From NCBI GenBank assembly GCA_007922195.1, contig ML681990.1:36155581-36219580 (forward strand): a stretch of 64,000 bases of DNA, given 5' to 3'. Shown piece after piece: positions 1-12,675 of this stretch. A program made the translations under genes and the position numbers. This DNA comes from Podocnemis expansa (lineage: Eukaryota > Chordata > Testudines > Podocnemididae). Every line of letters begins with the position of its first letter. Positions within the stretch are counted from its first letter, which is position 1. The notes under the pieces are model-generated. The model was not told the DNA's origin. It did no database searches and saw only the letters and a list, made by a program, of their open reading frames with translations.

Positions 1-884
1 ATGACCCCCAGGTCCTTTTCTACACTGCTGCTACTTAGCTGAATGTTTCCCAGCCTGTAGCAGTGCATGGGGTTTTTCTGTCTGATGTGCAGGATTTTAC
101 ACTTGTCCTTATTGAACCTCATAAGATTTCTATTGGCCCACTATTCCAATTTATCTAGGTCTCCCTGAATCTTGTCCTTGCCCTCCAATGTGTCTACTGG
201 TCCCCCCAGTTTAGTGTCATCCGCGAACTTACTGAGAGTGCAGTTTATTCCATCATCCAGACCATTGATGAAAATGTTGAACAGAACCGGCCCCAGGACC
301 AACCCCTGGGGCACACCACTAGTGACTGGTTGCCAGCTAGACATGGAACCATTGATTCCTACACGCTGAAACCATTGATCTAGCCAGTTTTCTATCCACC
401 TTATAGTCCACCTATCCAACCCATACTTCCTTAATTTGCCAATGAGAATGCTGTGGGAAACTGTATCAAAAGCCTTGCTAAAATCAAGGTATATCACATC
501 AACGGTTCTTCCTGCATCCAGAAAACCAGTCATCTGATCATAGAAGGAAATGAGATTGGTCAGACATGATTTACCCTTGGTAAATCCATGCTAACTGTTT
601 CTGATCACTTTATTTTCCTCTAAGTGTTTGAGGATGGATTCTTTGAGAACCTGCTCCATAATTTTTCCAGGGATTGAGGTGAGGCTTACTGGTCTGTAAT
701 TCCCTGGATCTTCCTTTTTCCCTTTCTTGAAAACAGGCACTACATTTGCTTTTTTCCAATCCTCTGGTACCTCCCCTGTTCTCCATGAGTTTTGAAAGCT
801 AACGGCTAGCGGTGCTGCTATCTCATCGGCCAATTCCCTCAGCACCCTTGGATGCAGTTCGTCCGGCCCCATGGACTTGTGCAC
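1..884 (-). pseudogene. CR1 ORF2 reverse-transcriptase fragment
   Basis: Reading down from 884, one frame encodes the RT fingers and palm of CR1 ORF2. In order it shows GPDELHPRVLRELADEIAAP, the NYRPVSL box, [13 protein letters not shown], the catalytic [13 protein letters not shown] segment, [19 protein letters not shown] and [10 protein letters not shown], the FADD version of the YxDD active site. Only two in-frame stops interrupt it: TAG at 591-593, where CR1 normally has Gln (S-Q-H-G-F), and TAG at 141-143 after DKLE; the frame then continues with MRFNKDKCK to the window edge. The polymerase active-site aspartates are intact, but the stops make it a pseudogene. The N-terminal endonuclease domain is absent because of the truncation. 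Confidence 0.92.
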
Positions 885-912
885 ATCCAGCTTCTTTAAG
901 CAGTCCCTTTTT
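1..912 (-). mobile_element. CR1 LINE, 5'-truncated, runs off the left edge
   Basis: Minus-strand CR1 retrotransposon. The frame carries CR1 reverse transcriptase up to position 1, so the 3' UTR and octamer tail lie outside the window. Homology to the CR1 ORF2 consensus as I know it stops near 905-912, where the sequence becomes AT-rich without coding character; this is read as the usual 5' truncation. No target duplication can be tested because one end is missing. The call rests on protein motifs (next entry). Confidence 0.93.
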
Positions 913-1770
913 GCTAAATAACTATTTGTTACATAAGAAAAAATCAGAACAGGACATTTTCAACACGGTGAATTTTAAAAATAACTCACTGCTTTGCTGG
1001 ACAATCCTCAGGCCCTGATCCAGGCTATGAGTGAAAAATTTTACATTGATTTTAATTGGATCTGGTTTGCAAATTAAGATCTAATTGCAGCCCCCTTTTC
1101 ACAGCTGTTTGGCAGGCCTATCACCAGTGATGCATTGAGAAGGGCGGCACAACCACTGTGCAGTGCCCTGTTGCTTGGATGGCAGTGCAAAGGATGGGGG
1201 CAGGGCATGGAAAGGCTAGACAGAAGTAGGGCAAGAAGATCCATTTTTACATGGAACTTTTTTCCAGGAGAGGCCCTGAGTATACCTGTCAATATCCTCT
1301 AACAAAAAAGTCTTTTCAGAAATCTGCATGTATTTACACAAATACACCTTAAACTATCTGAGGCAAATGTCTTCCTATTTTAAAGTTATGCTGTAATGAA
1401 ACCTCATAAATGCATGCATATATGTGAATTTAGAGTATATCTTAGGTATCATATATGTAAAACCAACAAAAAATTAATAAGCTAATTTCCATGTTATGTA
1501 TACACATTTCTTGTCTCTTTTTGTAGGCACAATGCTTCAGAGGATAGTGAGGCTTATCTGCTATTGCTCTCTGTAAATTACCACTAATTAATTCCCTAAA
1601 TGTCAGAAGGAAATTCAACAGTTACACTAATTTCAACAGTTTTGTGCTAGGGTTCTATAAAAGAGCTGATGATTATGAACACTAGAAGAATAGGCATTCA
1701 AAATATGCTGTCCCATTGCTTCTCTGCCAAATATACCAGGCCAAGAGAGCTTCATGTCCTAAATTCACAC
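913..1770. other. AT-rich stretch, nothing recognised
   Basis: Follows the CR1 truncation point. It holds no coding frame with family-like motifs, no terminal repeats and no tail. The 72-residue minus frame at 1074-1292 has low-complexity, frame-shadow composition. Confidence 0.5.
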
Positions 1771-1773
1771 TAA

Positions 1774-2253
1774 GGCTATATCTATACTTAGATTGTTAAA
1801 TTGAATTAACTTAAATCAAACTATTAATCATTAAATTGAATTAAATTAAATTGAATTAACACGGCTCCACTAGAAACCCAAACTGAACTAGACGTCCATG
1901 GACAGGACTTGCTAATTCGATTTAGAAGGGGGCACCATGGGAGGTGTGGCAACATGGCCCCCAAGAAGGGCCATGCCCCCACGCAATATATAGAAAGAGG
2001 AAGGCACCCTGGAAGAAAGAAGGGCAAAAAGAGTTACTTTGAACTAATGGTTAGTTCAAATTAACATGGCTACACTGGGTTAAATCAAACTAATATGTTC
2101 GATTTAACTGTCGTTTCGAATTTGAGGGAGGTTTTATAACTTTGAAATGACCTTTCCTTATTTTGAACTAAGGAAAGCTAGTGTAGTCATGCAATACTTT
2201 AAATCAAATTAATCATCATTAATTCGATTTAAAGTGCAAGTGCAGACATAGAC
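1774..2253. mobile_element. MITE, TTCGAA/TTAAAT type, TSD TAA
   Basis: Non-coding 480-bp element. The left end is GGCTATATCTATACTT and the right end reads inward as AGTCTATGTCTGCACTT, imperfect copies of the GGCTATGTCTACACT terminus used by other MITEs in the window. It is flanked by TAA at 1771-1773 and 2254-2256. The subterminal regions hold repeated TTAAATYRAATTAA and TTCGAA motifs in both orientations. The middle contains GTGGCAACATGGCC (1946-1959) and a decayed inverted partner, the core hairpin also seen at 31911 and 45262. A PIF/Harbinger affiliation is inferred from the 3-bp TSD. Confidence 0.75.
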
Positions 2254-2256
2254 TAA

Positions 2257-2640
2257 GGTTAGAAGGGACCAATATGATCATCTAGTCTGACCTCCTGCAC
2301 AATGCAGGCCACAAAACCTCACCCACCCGCTACTGCAATAAACCTCTATCCTATGACTGAGTTATTAAAGATACAGAGAATCCACCAACAAATGAGCTGT
2401 GCCTCATGCTCTAGAGGAAGGCAAAAAAACCTCCATAGACTTTGCCAATCTGCTTTGGGGGACACTTCCTTCTTGATCCCAAATATGGTGATCAGTTAAA
2501 CCCTGCACCTGTGGGCAAGACTCACCAGCCACTGACCCAAGAAAGAATTCTTTGTAACACCTCAGAACCCACCTCATCTAATATGCTTCCTCAGATCACT
2601 GGCATGTCCACCACCACTGGCTAAGTCCATCTACTCTGTA
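2257..2640 (-). mobile_element. CR1 3'-end fragment
   Basis: Minus-strand CR1 3' region, recognised from 'agaagggaccaatatgatca' and 'tctagtctgacctcctgcac', the reverse complement of a common CR1 3' UTR. It abuts the right TSD of the preceding MITE, so the MITE may have landed at the CR1 3' edge. The right boundary is approximate. No coding sequence is preserved. Confidence 0.65.
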
Positions 2641-5600
2641 TCCTGTCAACTAGCTCAGACCAGATGTTAGTCCAAAAAGTTTCCTGAAAGGCGTTATGCT
2701 GGAAGGTACTGAATATTTTGCCTCATGCAGCAAAGCACTTACATGGAAATAAAGAGGACTAATCATATGCTGAATTTTAAGCATGTGCTTTGGAGGAATG
2801 CGAGTGCTCAGCACCTTGGAGGATCAAGCTCTAAATTATTATGGCTGCTATTTGTATCTTTTAGGGCTATTTTGTATCTGTTAGGGCTATTATTTTAATT
2901 ATACTGCCTATAAGAGATTGTCTCAAGCCCTTGAATTTTGGAGTAGTGTATATCCAGAGCAACACATCATAGCTAATCCCTTTCTAGAAATCTGAGATAA
3001 ATGCCTGGGTCCAAATTCCCCCAAACTTTTGAAAAGTAAGGATCTGTATCTTGAGGCAAACTTTGCATCCCTATTTCCCAGCATGGTTCTAACTTGACAA
3101 TACACAGAAGGACCAGTGTGAAGCACTAGAATATGGGCTCCAGTGGGTGTACTACAGCTAGATTTGCTAAAGTCCTGAAGTTCTCATCAGAATAAAAATC
3201 AGTCATCTAAAAATCATTGCTAATGTCGCAGCTGGTTTAACAGTTCTCCTAACTATTTTTTAAAAAGTCATTGAATGTATGTAACAACCTTGAGACTTTT
3301 GGCAGTCTAATGACAAATCCACTTGTTTGAATGCTATTGTGTATCAAGAAATTTCAAGATTGTCCTTTTTTGTTTAGTTGCAAACTTTTCCTTTTCTATA
3401 TTATACGGTAACTATCATTTTTTTCAGTGAGTTACTCTTATGTTTACTTAAAAGATTTGAATATCTTTTATGTTATGTTGGGATTTTCTTTAGTACATGG
3501 CATTACTCCTGTGAGCAGCACTTAGCTCCTGGCTCTGAGCATGTTTCAGTCAGGAGGAATGAGGAGGAGCTAAAGGATCAAGCCATGTCAAAAGAAAAAG
3601 AAAAAGCAAGAAAATAGCCCTGTAACTTTTAGATTAGTGAATTTTATTTATTCATTCCAGTGAATGTTATAGTGTTTCCTTGGCTGGCATCCCATAGCTC
3701 TGTATGTTTGGAGGACAAGAGATTGCTGATTGTTTTTGTTGGATTTGTGTCATTACTTCATGCTGCTACCAAAAATTGTGGATGGCAGCCATTCTCTACA
3801 TATATTTTTGTTGGTAGTGGTTGGGGATTCTTTTAAGAAGTTCTTTTTAAATATCTATTTCACGAGTTTGATTGTCTGTGGCTTTAAATGTGCAGGCACC
3901 TGCACAGCAGGCTCAAGGGACATAGCTACATAATTTGATCGGTACTTATCTAACTGGAGTTATGTACATTTATTGTAGTTAACTGTGCTTCTGACCCTCA
4001 ATAGTCCCTTAACTGTTCAAAGGGAGAGAGAATGACAATATTTTTCAAATCAAATTTCCTTGCTAGGCAGCCTCACAAAACCAAAATCAGGGTGACATGA
4101 TTCTCTGGATGTGTAAGTCTCACTGTACTTGTGTATCGCAAAAGACCCCAGAAATCTTTCATGTTCCAGTATTCTGCCAGCTCACAAGAGGAAAAGCTGT
4201 GTAAAGCGGAGATATGCTGAGGAAGTCCACACTCATAAACTGAGCTTGCAGGTTTAGTCTGAGACTAATCAGCCTTTATAGTGTTTTTTTTTAAAGCTGC
4301 TTTTGTCTTATGTAACTAATAAAAAGATCAACTGTATGGGTTTTGGTTTATATATTTTATCTATAAGGCTAATATCACTTGTAGATACTGTGCATTAATT
4401 CCTGGATCATAAAAAAAACCCAACCAAACAAAAAAATTCACCATTGAAGGACCAATGCTAAGAGAAAAGAATGAGAAAAGTACATTAGGAGCAGTTCTAT
4501 GACTTCATGAATGAAACATTACATTGAAAAGAGAGGAATGACAAGTATGTATGCAGAGAAAAGATTGTGGCATATGTGTCAAAATTATTATCTTAGTTAT
4601 ATTAGTAAAAAGCCTGAATAGCCCCACCGACTACAGTAGAGTTATTTGGATTTTACAGAGAGCAGAATTTGATACAGATTGTGCTACACAGTTGGTCATG
4701 GAATTCCTTGTTCACCATCCTTCAAGTGAACTGTGTTTCTGAACAATGAATGTTTATGGCCCAGTGTACTAGTGTTTGAATGTCTATTGCCCTGCTCTGT
4801 TGGATGTACTTTATCAGGCAGGTTATCATGTTGTTCAGTTCACCCTCTCTCCTTGAGTTACTGGAGCTGCTCCTTTACCTTGGAGAGCAAGGAACTGAAG
4901 ATCATATGGTCTCTTTTTGATGTTCTTTGTTGCTAGCTAACAACCATGGAATGTTAACAAGAGCCATCACCCAAAATCTGAACCTATGTTGTTGTTGTTT
5001 TTTTTTTAAATGAACTGCATGGATTGAGTGCACATGAAAACTTTTGCACAATATCTAATGGTCCATCATTGCCACTCTCATTTACCTGCTGCAACCTTTT
5101 TTCTTCCTCTCAGCCAGTTTAACTCACCTGCTGACATTTTATTATTTAGCCAGGCTGGCAAGGGAACCCGTGAGCTGTTACTCCTCCGCTTTCTTTTTGA
5201 ACGAGCCTTAAGAGTATGCTGTTTAAAATAGCACTCAAGCCTCCACAGATTTGATTCCACTGGGAAATTCTGACACCACAGAGTTGGCAGGAGTTTAGAA
5301 TTTCCCTTTTTCCTGCTTCTGACTTCATGATTGTACCAGTTGTGACTGATTTACTGCAGCAATAAGCGACAAACTTTGGCAAGTACTGCTTATAAGTGGT
5401 TGTTCAGCACATTAATGGCCAGAATCACTATATAAAACAGTAAATATAGAATAGTTTAAAGAGGAATTGAATGACTCATACACTGTCTTTTGTCTGGAAA
5501 AAAAAAAAGAATCTAGTAGAAACGTTCTCCATTCTTGCAAACATTTTCTATTTCACAGAGAGGTGATACGTACTACAGGGCAAGTCAGATTCCACCTTCA

Positions 5601-5842
5601 GTTACAACAGGAAAGCTTGCTGACTTTAGCATGAGTACACTGGTACAACTCAAAGCAGACTTTCAGTCTGCACCTTGAATCTCACTGAAAAAAGAGTTAA
5701 TTTAGAAATAAAACAAGGCCAAAGGAATTTTCTGGAATCCTATTAGTTAATTTCAAAAGTTCCCTTAGTTTGATGGAAGAAAGACAAATATAATCATCTG
5801 CTAGCTGGTGACTGTGATTTTGAAATAGGCGTAGGGTCAGTG
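2641..5842. other. 3.2 kb of AT-rich DNA, nothing recognised
   Basis: Contains short poly-A/T runs and frames up to 79 residues without family motifs. No terminal inverted repeats, retroelement tails, splice-bounded conserved exons or RNA genes were seen. It could be intron or intergenic sequence. Confidence 0.45.
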
Positions 5843-5847
5843 CCTCC

Positions 5848-6955
5848 TGTCATGCTAGGCCTGAAAAGGCGAAGCCATCTTTGTAAAATACATGACCTAA
5901 GTCTAACCTTTGAAGACATATTATAGGGAAATGCAATGTATGAGTAGGCTAGGGCTTTGATATGCATTTGTATCCTTAGTGGTTTCTTGATGATATTTAC
6001 AGGTATCCTGTTAGAGGTTAGCAAGGTGAATGAAGTGCTTCTCTATCTGTTACCATTGTTCTATTGGAAGGGGTCAAGAGGGAACATTAACATCTAAAGG
6101 GACCTTTGATGTACCAATTTAAACTGTCTGTTAATGGCGCTAATGCAGTTAATTACCTGGAGTGCCCAGGAGGTGAAGGTTTTCCTTCAAAGGACAATGT
6201 GTATTGCTATGCTCCACTTAAGAAAGTACTTGGGAACTGTCATCAAAACCCACATGAAGAATTGACCTGCAAATGCCCACCTTGCTAGTTGCAACTATAA
6301 AAGGACATTGGGAACCGAATTCCTTTGTCTCACATCTGTCCAAGCTTCTCAGGGTAAGTTTGGGCTGCAGGATTGAGATCCCAGCCAACACTGGCCTGGA
6401 AACTGCCCTGCTAATTCTCATGGGGAGAATTAGAACAAACTCTACACTTGGACTATTTGGTCTCTATTCCTGTAAACTGGATTACTAACAGCTGAAGCTA
6501 TGAAGGAAGGACTTATCTTTGGACTCTAAATCATTTGTATATATGTGATTCACTTTGACCCTATAACATCTCTCATTTTGTTTCTTTTCTTTTTATATTA
6601 AACCTTTAGTTGTAGTTACTAAAGGATTGGCTGGCAGCGTGTTATTTTGGGTAAGATTCAAGCCTGTGTTGTTCTGTGTAATGTGGCTGACCCCTTGGAG
6701 TCAGAAGAACCTATTTCTTTAACAGACCTAGTGGCTGTACTGGGGACCGGTGACTGGAATGCAGTAAAGGGAGCTGGCTATACTATACGGTGGCTTCTTG
6801 ATATCCATTGTGGGGGATCAGAAGCATTGTTTGTGACTGGTTGGAGAAGTTTAACTCTAGGTAACCCACCAGTGCTGGGAGAATCTGCTCTCCTTTTTGC
6901 AGCTTGCCCTGATCTTTGCATATTCAGGTGGTTATCCCAGGAGGCCCAGGTCACA
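5848..6955 (+). mobile_element. Solo LTR, family L1108/1000, plus strand, TSD CCTCC
   Basis: A 1108-bp solo long terminal repeat with ends TGTCATGC...AGGTCACA. It is flanked by the 5-bp direct repeat CCTCC at 5843-5847 and 6956-6960. A TATA box TATAAAAGG lies at 6296-6304 and a polyadenylation signal ATTAAA at 6597-6602, giving the plus orientation. From about 6517 to the end it aligns with the two minus-strand solo LTRs at 11671 and 38533 (for example 'ggactctaaatcatttgt' and 'ctaaaggattggctggcag'). Its U3 and early R upstream of about 6517 do not align obviously with theirs. No internal retroviral or Gypsy-like sequence is present, consistent with LTR-LTR recombination. The 121-residue frame at 6647-7012 lies mostly inside R/U5 and runs past the LTR end. 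Confidence 0.85.
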
Positions 6956-6960
6956 CCTCC

Positions 6961-7769
6961 ATCCCTGGTTTCATGCCTTTGCTTTACTGAAGCAATGCAA
7001 AGCAGTCTGTAAGCTGTCTTAAAAGGACAGCCAGGGATTCCATCCAATGCAGGGGACTACTTTATTGGTATAAAGTCAGCTCTACTCGTTCTGCATCACC
7101 CATGCCTGCCCCTCCATATAAAGGATCAATCAGGAACCAGGCAGGGCTCACAGCACTCCACCTGGTCCTTAGTGGTATTACAGTCCATGGGAAAGCTGCA
7201 GCCAGCATACCTTAGAGCAGCCCTTGGACTGTTCTAAGTTATACCAGGTATATGCTTGGCCTAGCTGAGAACTGAATATGTTCTACAGGGTGATTCTGAA
7301 AATGTCACCACCAATGTCCATGTTTCCTACGACTCAGTAATTCGCAGGTGAAGCTTAGGGGTTCTATTTCTAAATATAAATCTGTTTTTCTTCATTTATA
7401 GCCCTGGAAACTCAATTTAATCTGAAGGTCAGGCTGGATTCTTTCCTCTTCACGCTGATGATGGTGGTCAAAAATGTAAGTGCACACATACTCAGATGAT
7501 CCCATGCTTAAATGCTGTCCTGTACAGAGGGGGCAATAGTAGGTGATGAAAGCAGAGAGGTAGTTAAAGCTGAAGAATGGAGACCCTTGATGATAAAGAA
7601 GTATATGAATGTAATCTAGATAGAAGGCCTGGGGAGGCAGAACAGAGACTTCAGGACATGAATGATTGGCTACCACTCTGGCAAAGAAGGAGGATTTTTC
7701 CAGCAGTATGTTTGACAGAGCAGAGAGAGCCAAGCTGAGACTTCAGGAGATCAATGAGAAGGAGTCAGC
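6961..7769. other. Unrecognised spacer between solo LTR and CR1
   Basis: No element ends or tails found. A 113-residue minus frame (7392-7733) shows no recognisable domain. Confidence 0.45.
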
Positions 7770-7788
7770 ATAGAATCCTAGAATCATA

Positions 7789-8096
7789 GGGTATGTCTGC
7801 ACTGGAGGCTTAAGTTGGCTTAAGCAACTCCCTAGCCACATTTGAAGTTCACTCCTGCCCTTAAAGTTGACTTTATTAAGTTGACTTACCACAATCTGCC
7901 CATTAAAGGTGACTTAATAAAGTCAACTTGTTGCATTAGAGCCATTTAAGTTGACTTTATGAAGTTGACTTAAGCCAGGGGACCCATTTAAAGTTGACTT
8001 AAACAAATGAAGTCTCATTAAGTCGACTTAATAAAGTCAACTTTAAGTCGACCTTATTAAGTTGACTTACCTGAGCCCCATAGTGTAGACAGAGCC
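7789..8096. mobile_element. MITE, GTCGAC type, TSD ATA, inside CR1 tail
   Basis: A 308-bp element with left end GGGTATGTCTGCACTGG and right end reading inward GGCTCTGTCTACACTATGG. It is flanked by ATA at 7786-7788 and 8097-8099. The interior is almost wholly the alternating motif AAGTTGACTTTA / AAGTCGACTTAA in both orientations, a cluster of GTYGAC palindromes separated by TAATAA spacers. It interrupts the CR1 3' tail: removing it restores 'agaatcatagaaactgg', the usual CR1 end. Confidence 0.85.
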
Positions 8097-8099
8097 ATA

Positions 8100-9401
8100 G
8101 AAACTGGAAGTAACCATGAGAGGCCGTTAAGTCCAGTCCCCTGCACTTATGGCAGTATGAAGTACCAACTTTACCTGTCTCTGAGAGGTATTTGTCTACA
8201 CTACTCTTAAAACTTTCCAGTGATGGAGATTCCACAACCTCCCTAGGCAACTTATTCCACTGATTAATCACCCTGACAGTTAGGTATTTTTTTCCTAATG
8301 TCCAACCTAAACCTCCCTTGCTATAATTTAAGATCATTGCTTCTTGTCCTGCCATCAGCAGTTAAGGAGACTAATTTTTCTCCCTCCTCCTTGTCACAAT
8401 GTTTTATGTACTTGAAAACTGTTACCATGACCTCTCTGAGTCTACTTTTCTCCAGACTAAACAAACCCAGTTCTTTCAATCTTCCTTATAAATTGAATCC
8501 AGACCTTTAATCATTTTTGTTGCTCTTCTCTGGACTTTCTCCGATTTGTCCACATCTTTCCTGAAATGAGGTGCCCAGAACTGGGCACAATACTCCAGTT
8601 GAGGCCTAGTCAGCACGGAATAGAGCAGAAGAATTACTTCTTTTGTCTTGCTTAGAATACTGCTGCTAAAACATCCCAGAATGGTGTTTGCTTTTTTTTG
8701 CAGCAGTGTTACACTGTTGACTCTTAGTTAGCTTGTAGTGAACTATGACACCCCAATCCCTTTCCGCAGTACTCCTTCCTGGGCAATCCTTGTGTGTTTT
8801 GTATGTGTGTAATGGATTGTTCTTTTCTAAGCGGAATACTTTGCATTTGTCCTTATTGAATTTCATTCTGTTTACCTCAGACCATTTCACCAATTTTTCC
8901 AAATCATTTTGAATTGTGATCTTATCTTCCAAAGCACTTGCAACCGCTCCCAGCTTGGTATCATCCACAAACTTTATAAATATACTGTCTATGCTATCAT
9001 AAATCATTGATGAAACTATTGAACAGAATTGGACCCAGAACTGATCCATGCGGTAACCTACTCGTTATGCCCTTCCAGCATGACTATGAACCATCTATAA
9101 CTACTCTCTGGGAGCGAGTATCCAACCAGTTTTGCACTCATCTTATAGTAGCTCCATCTAGGTTGTACTTCCCTAGTTTGTTGATGAGAAGCTGATAAAA
9201 GACTGTATCAAAAACCTTACTAAAGTCTAGATACACCACCTTTACCACTTCCCCTCTATCCACAAGGCTTGTTACCCTGTCACAGAAAGCTATCAGGTTG
9301 GTTTGACACAATTTGTTTTTGACAAATCTATGCTGACTATCACTTAACACCTTATTCACTTCTAGATGTTTGCTAACTGATTCCTTAATTGTTTGCTCCA
9401 T
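8100..9401 (-). pseudogene. CR1 ORF2 RT and C-terminal domain, decayed
   Basis: Fragments in several frames. 9401-9138 encodes HLEVNKVLSDSQH through VVYLDFSKVFDTV and GKYNLDGATI. 9049-8666 encodes KFVDDTKLGAV (FVDD in place of FADD) and MKFNKDKCKVF. 8355 to about 8097 encodes the C-terminal part WNKLPREVVESPSLESF. Frameshifts and stops separate the pieces, so no functional polymerase is encoded. The FVDD form of the active-site box is unusual for CR1 and may simply be a mutation. Confidence 0.88.
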
Positions 9402-9700
9402 TAGTTTTCCTGGTACAGAAGTTAAGATGAACGGTCTATAATTCCCTGGATTTTAATTATTTCTATTTTTATGGATGGGCACTATATTTACTCTTTTCCG
9501 TCGTCTGGGATCTCTCCAGTCTTTCATGGTTTTTCAGAGTTACTAGCCAGTGGCTCAGATATCTACTGAATCAACTCCTTGAATATTCTAGGGTGCATGC
9601 CATCAGTCCTGGTGACTTGAAGACATCTATCCTGTCTGAGTAATTTTTAACTCATTCTTTCCCTAACTTCTGATCCTATCCCATAACGACTAAGGGTTTT

Positions 9701-11665
9701 GACAGTGGGGCTGGAGATGAAAAGATGGATTTTGGAGACAGCAAATATGAAGCTTCCCTCATCATGATGGCTACTAATGCATGAACCTGAAAGGATTTGT
9801 AGTTGGGGTTCAATTCAGTTAAGCATCTCTCAAACTTACCCAAAGCACAGCTATGGAAATGGAAGTAGGTTTGAGTGTTTCTTATCTAATTTCAAATGGT
9901 TTCTCTCTTCCTCAGTGGCAAGCCAGTTTTATAAGGCTTTGTCCTGGAAAACTGGAAGTTTGGCACATAATAGGTTAAGATGTGCTATATTCTTAACAGA
10001 TTCAGAATGACTTAGTTATGTATCAGATTTCTAGAGAAAGAAAACTTTTGGCTCTGAGCCACATGCTAATAATATTTATCTCTGAATCCAAGAGTTTTCC
10101 AAGCATTAGATACATAATCCACTTAGTTTAATGGCTTGTAAAGGGGGCACAAGGCCAGTCTGGCGATGTATCACCACTACTCTATAAATAAAATAAAAAT
10201 AATAAAATCCATATATTTCCTACACATTTATCTTTAAAATTCCACTTAATCAATAGCTATGAACATAGTGACTACCTCAGGAATTTCTCCAGAGTCCATT
10301 AATTTTAATGCTGCTGAGATAGCCCTGGAACAATATCACCAGTACCAATTCATCAAATATTTGTGTACACAAGCAAACAGCTGGATCAGACTGTGACCAG
10401 GAGAGCAAAGGAGATGTACCAATTTCACAAAGTAATGCTCATCAGCCTAAGAAAGAGCTCTGCAATGACACCCTCATTCATTAACAGAGGTATGTACCTG
10501 TCTTTCAGGCTGCTAGCTCTTTAAAACCAATAAATAAATGTCACCTGTTTCAATTACCAATCTCTAAGTACATTAAGTTATACGGTTCTTCGAGAACGAT
10601 GGGTTTGCACTAATGTAGAACTAGGTTAAGTGAGTGGAGAGTCAGGGTAAAAAATATTTGAGGTAGAGAAAATACAGGGAAAAATTCTGGTAAAGGGTGA
10701 ACATCTGTAGTAAATAGTTGACATGCTCTGCTGTAAGCAGCTAGGGCAGTGGAAAGTCTTGGATTTTCAAAGGGACCTAAAGAAATTAGGCTCCCTTTGG
10801 GGGAAAAAAAACAGAGCTGGTTAACCTGCATACAATTCCAGTTCACACTCCATCACTGTAACCTGTTTCCAGTGTATGTGACTTTTAGCCACAGAGTAGC
10901 AAGAGATAGGATTTAGCCCTGCGACATTTTCCTGGGTAAAATGTTGGTCAAACTTCTAATATTTCACCATCTATTAGGCCAAGCTTTATAACCAGAAGTT
11001 GCAACTTTTAGACATCATTGAAGCCACACAGCAATAACTAAACTTTGTGATGCTGTATGATGATATCAGTGTACACAGGCAGCCTGGTACACAGAATGGC
11101 TCCAAAACCTTGGATCTACTGGAATATAATGTCTGGATCCAAACATTTTGGCTAGCTTCTGTCTCTGTAATGAGCTGAAACAGAACCCTGGATCTGACAC
11201 TCCAGAGTTTTGTGGGAAATTGGATCTGACGCTGTGATCCATTCCCTTATAGAGTTTCTACGTTAATTAAAAGTGGGAATTTTTGCATCCTGCAAAGCGG
11301 TATTTTAATGTAATGGGTGAAAAAGCCTTCACACAGGTGAGCAAGAGAGGGAAAGCTGTGGAATCTCCATGCTTGGAACTGCTTCAGTACCCACCTTGGG
11401 TGACTACAAAAAGGGACCCAACCATGACTTTTTCTTCCTCAGTTTTCTCTATAACAGCCACAGTGTGATCCCAATACGCCAGGGAAATACATTGCAGCCC
11501 CAGAACAGTAGCGTTATAGGCTTGCTCCCTGCATGCTGGAAGGTTCAGGCATGATTCCTGCCTTTCTCCCTGAGGCAAAATTCATGCCAAGGACCCTGCA
11601 CCACTGTGATTCACCTATTCCCAAAAGCATAACAGAACCGTTATGAAGATTTGCTGTCTCCAGAA
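9701..11665. other. About 2 kb AT-rich, nothing recognised
   Basis: Contains an A-rich patch near 10186-10206. No repeat termini or protein motifs were seen on either strand. Confidence 0.45.
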
Positions 11666-11670
11666 GAGGG

Positions 11671-12670
11671 TGTGACCACGCCTCCTGGGATAACCTCCTG
11701 AATATGCAAAAAGCAGAGCAAGCTGGAAATCCAAGGGCCAAATCCCCAAACCACTGACAGGTGGTACTTAAACCAGTCTCCCAGTCAGTAACAAAACATG
11801 CTTCTGATTCCCCACTCTGGTAATCACAAAGCATAATAAACAGCCCCCTTTATTGCACATCAGCTCCTCCAGTCCCTGCCTAGCCACTGGATCTCTTAAA
11901 GAAATAGGTTCTCCTGACCCCAAAAGGCCAGCCACATTACCCAGAACAATATAGGCTTGGATCTTACCCAAAATACCACATTGCCAGCCAATCCTTTAGT
12001 AACTATAACTAAAGGTTTAATATAAAAAGAAAAGAAACAAAACATGAGAGCTGTTAAAGGGTCAAAGTGAATCATATACAGACAAATGATTTAGAGTCCA
12101 TAGAAAGCAAGTTCTTGAAGAATTTGTAGTTTGCAGTTTAGTCCAATTCCTCTGGTATACAGCCAGCACCTGGGTGGGTCTCAGTCCTTTGTTCAGTTGC
12201 AGCAGAAAAGTTCCAGAGGAGGGTGTTGGCTGCAGATTGGAGACTGAAGACAAAATGGAGTTGAGGCTGCTGCCTTTTATCACCTCTGTCCTTCCCCATG
12301 CTGTGGAGAGTCTTTGCAAATTAAAATGAAGTTGACTGACATGGGCATGTCTTAGCGCTCAGCAGGTTTCTCCCTGGGCCCACTATACCTGGGAGCTTCC
12401 TTAATGGGCGATTAAGAGAAACAGAAGTTTGTAGACATCCTGTCTAGGAGTGCCTTGGAACCAAAAAACTTGAAACACAAATAGAACAAACCTATTTTTA
12501 ACTTTTAATACAGATAGGACACCTACATATAAACCAGATAATCATTCCTAGCAGATTACAACTTTTCTGTTGGTACCAAATATGGCATATCACATACAGG
12601 TTATTGCAAATATGAAATATTAATATTAAAGATAATCATAAACAATCCCCTAAACCAAGACAGCATCACA
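11671..12670 (-). mobile_element. Solo LTR, minus strand, TSD GAGGG
   Basis: A 1000-bp solo LTR. Read on the minus strand it begins TGTGATGCTG and ends GGCGTGGTCACA. The 5-bp direct repeat GAGGG lies at 11666-11670 and 12671-12675. The TATA-like GATAAAAGG is the complement of 12273-12281 and ATTAAA the complement of 12016-12021, about 250 bp downstream in the transcribed direction. It aligns along its whole length with the copy at 38533-39545 and over its 3' half with 5848-6955. No internal region or second LTR is in the window. Confidence 0.87.
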
Positions 12671-12675
12671 GAGGG

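Larger units (their letters stand above)
7770..9700 (-). mobile_element. CR1 LINE, 3'-complete, interrupted by a MITE
   Basis: Minus-strand CR1. Its 3' terminus is the octamer-like tail 'tagaatcctagaatcata' at 7771-7788, split from the rest of the element by the MITE at 7789-8096. The body from 8097 shows the ORF2 C-terminus and 3' UTR ('gatggagattccacaacctc'), then RT upstream to about 9700, where similarity fades; that limit is approximate. Original order on the minus strand: RT, C-terminal domain, 3' UTR, octamers. Confidence 0.9.

Noticed and set aside
6647..7012. 121-residue plus frame, with partial counterparts at 11768-11971 and 38389-38790
   Set aside because: Similarity between them reflects shared LTR sequence. 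They differ by stops and frameshifts and have no known domain.
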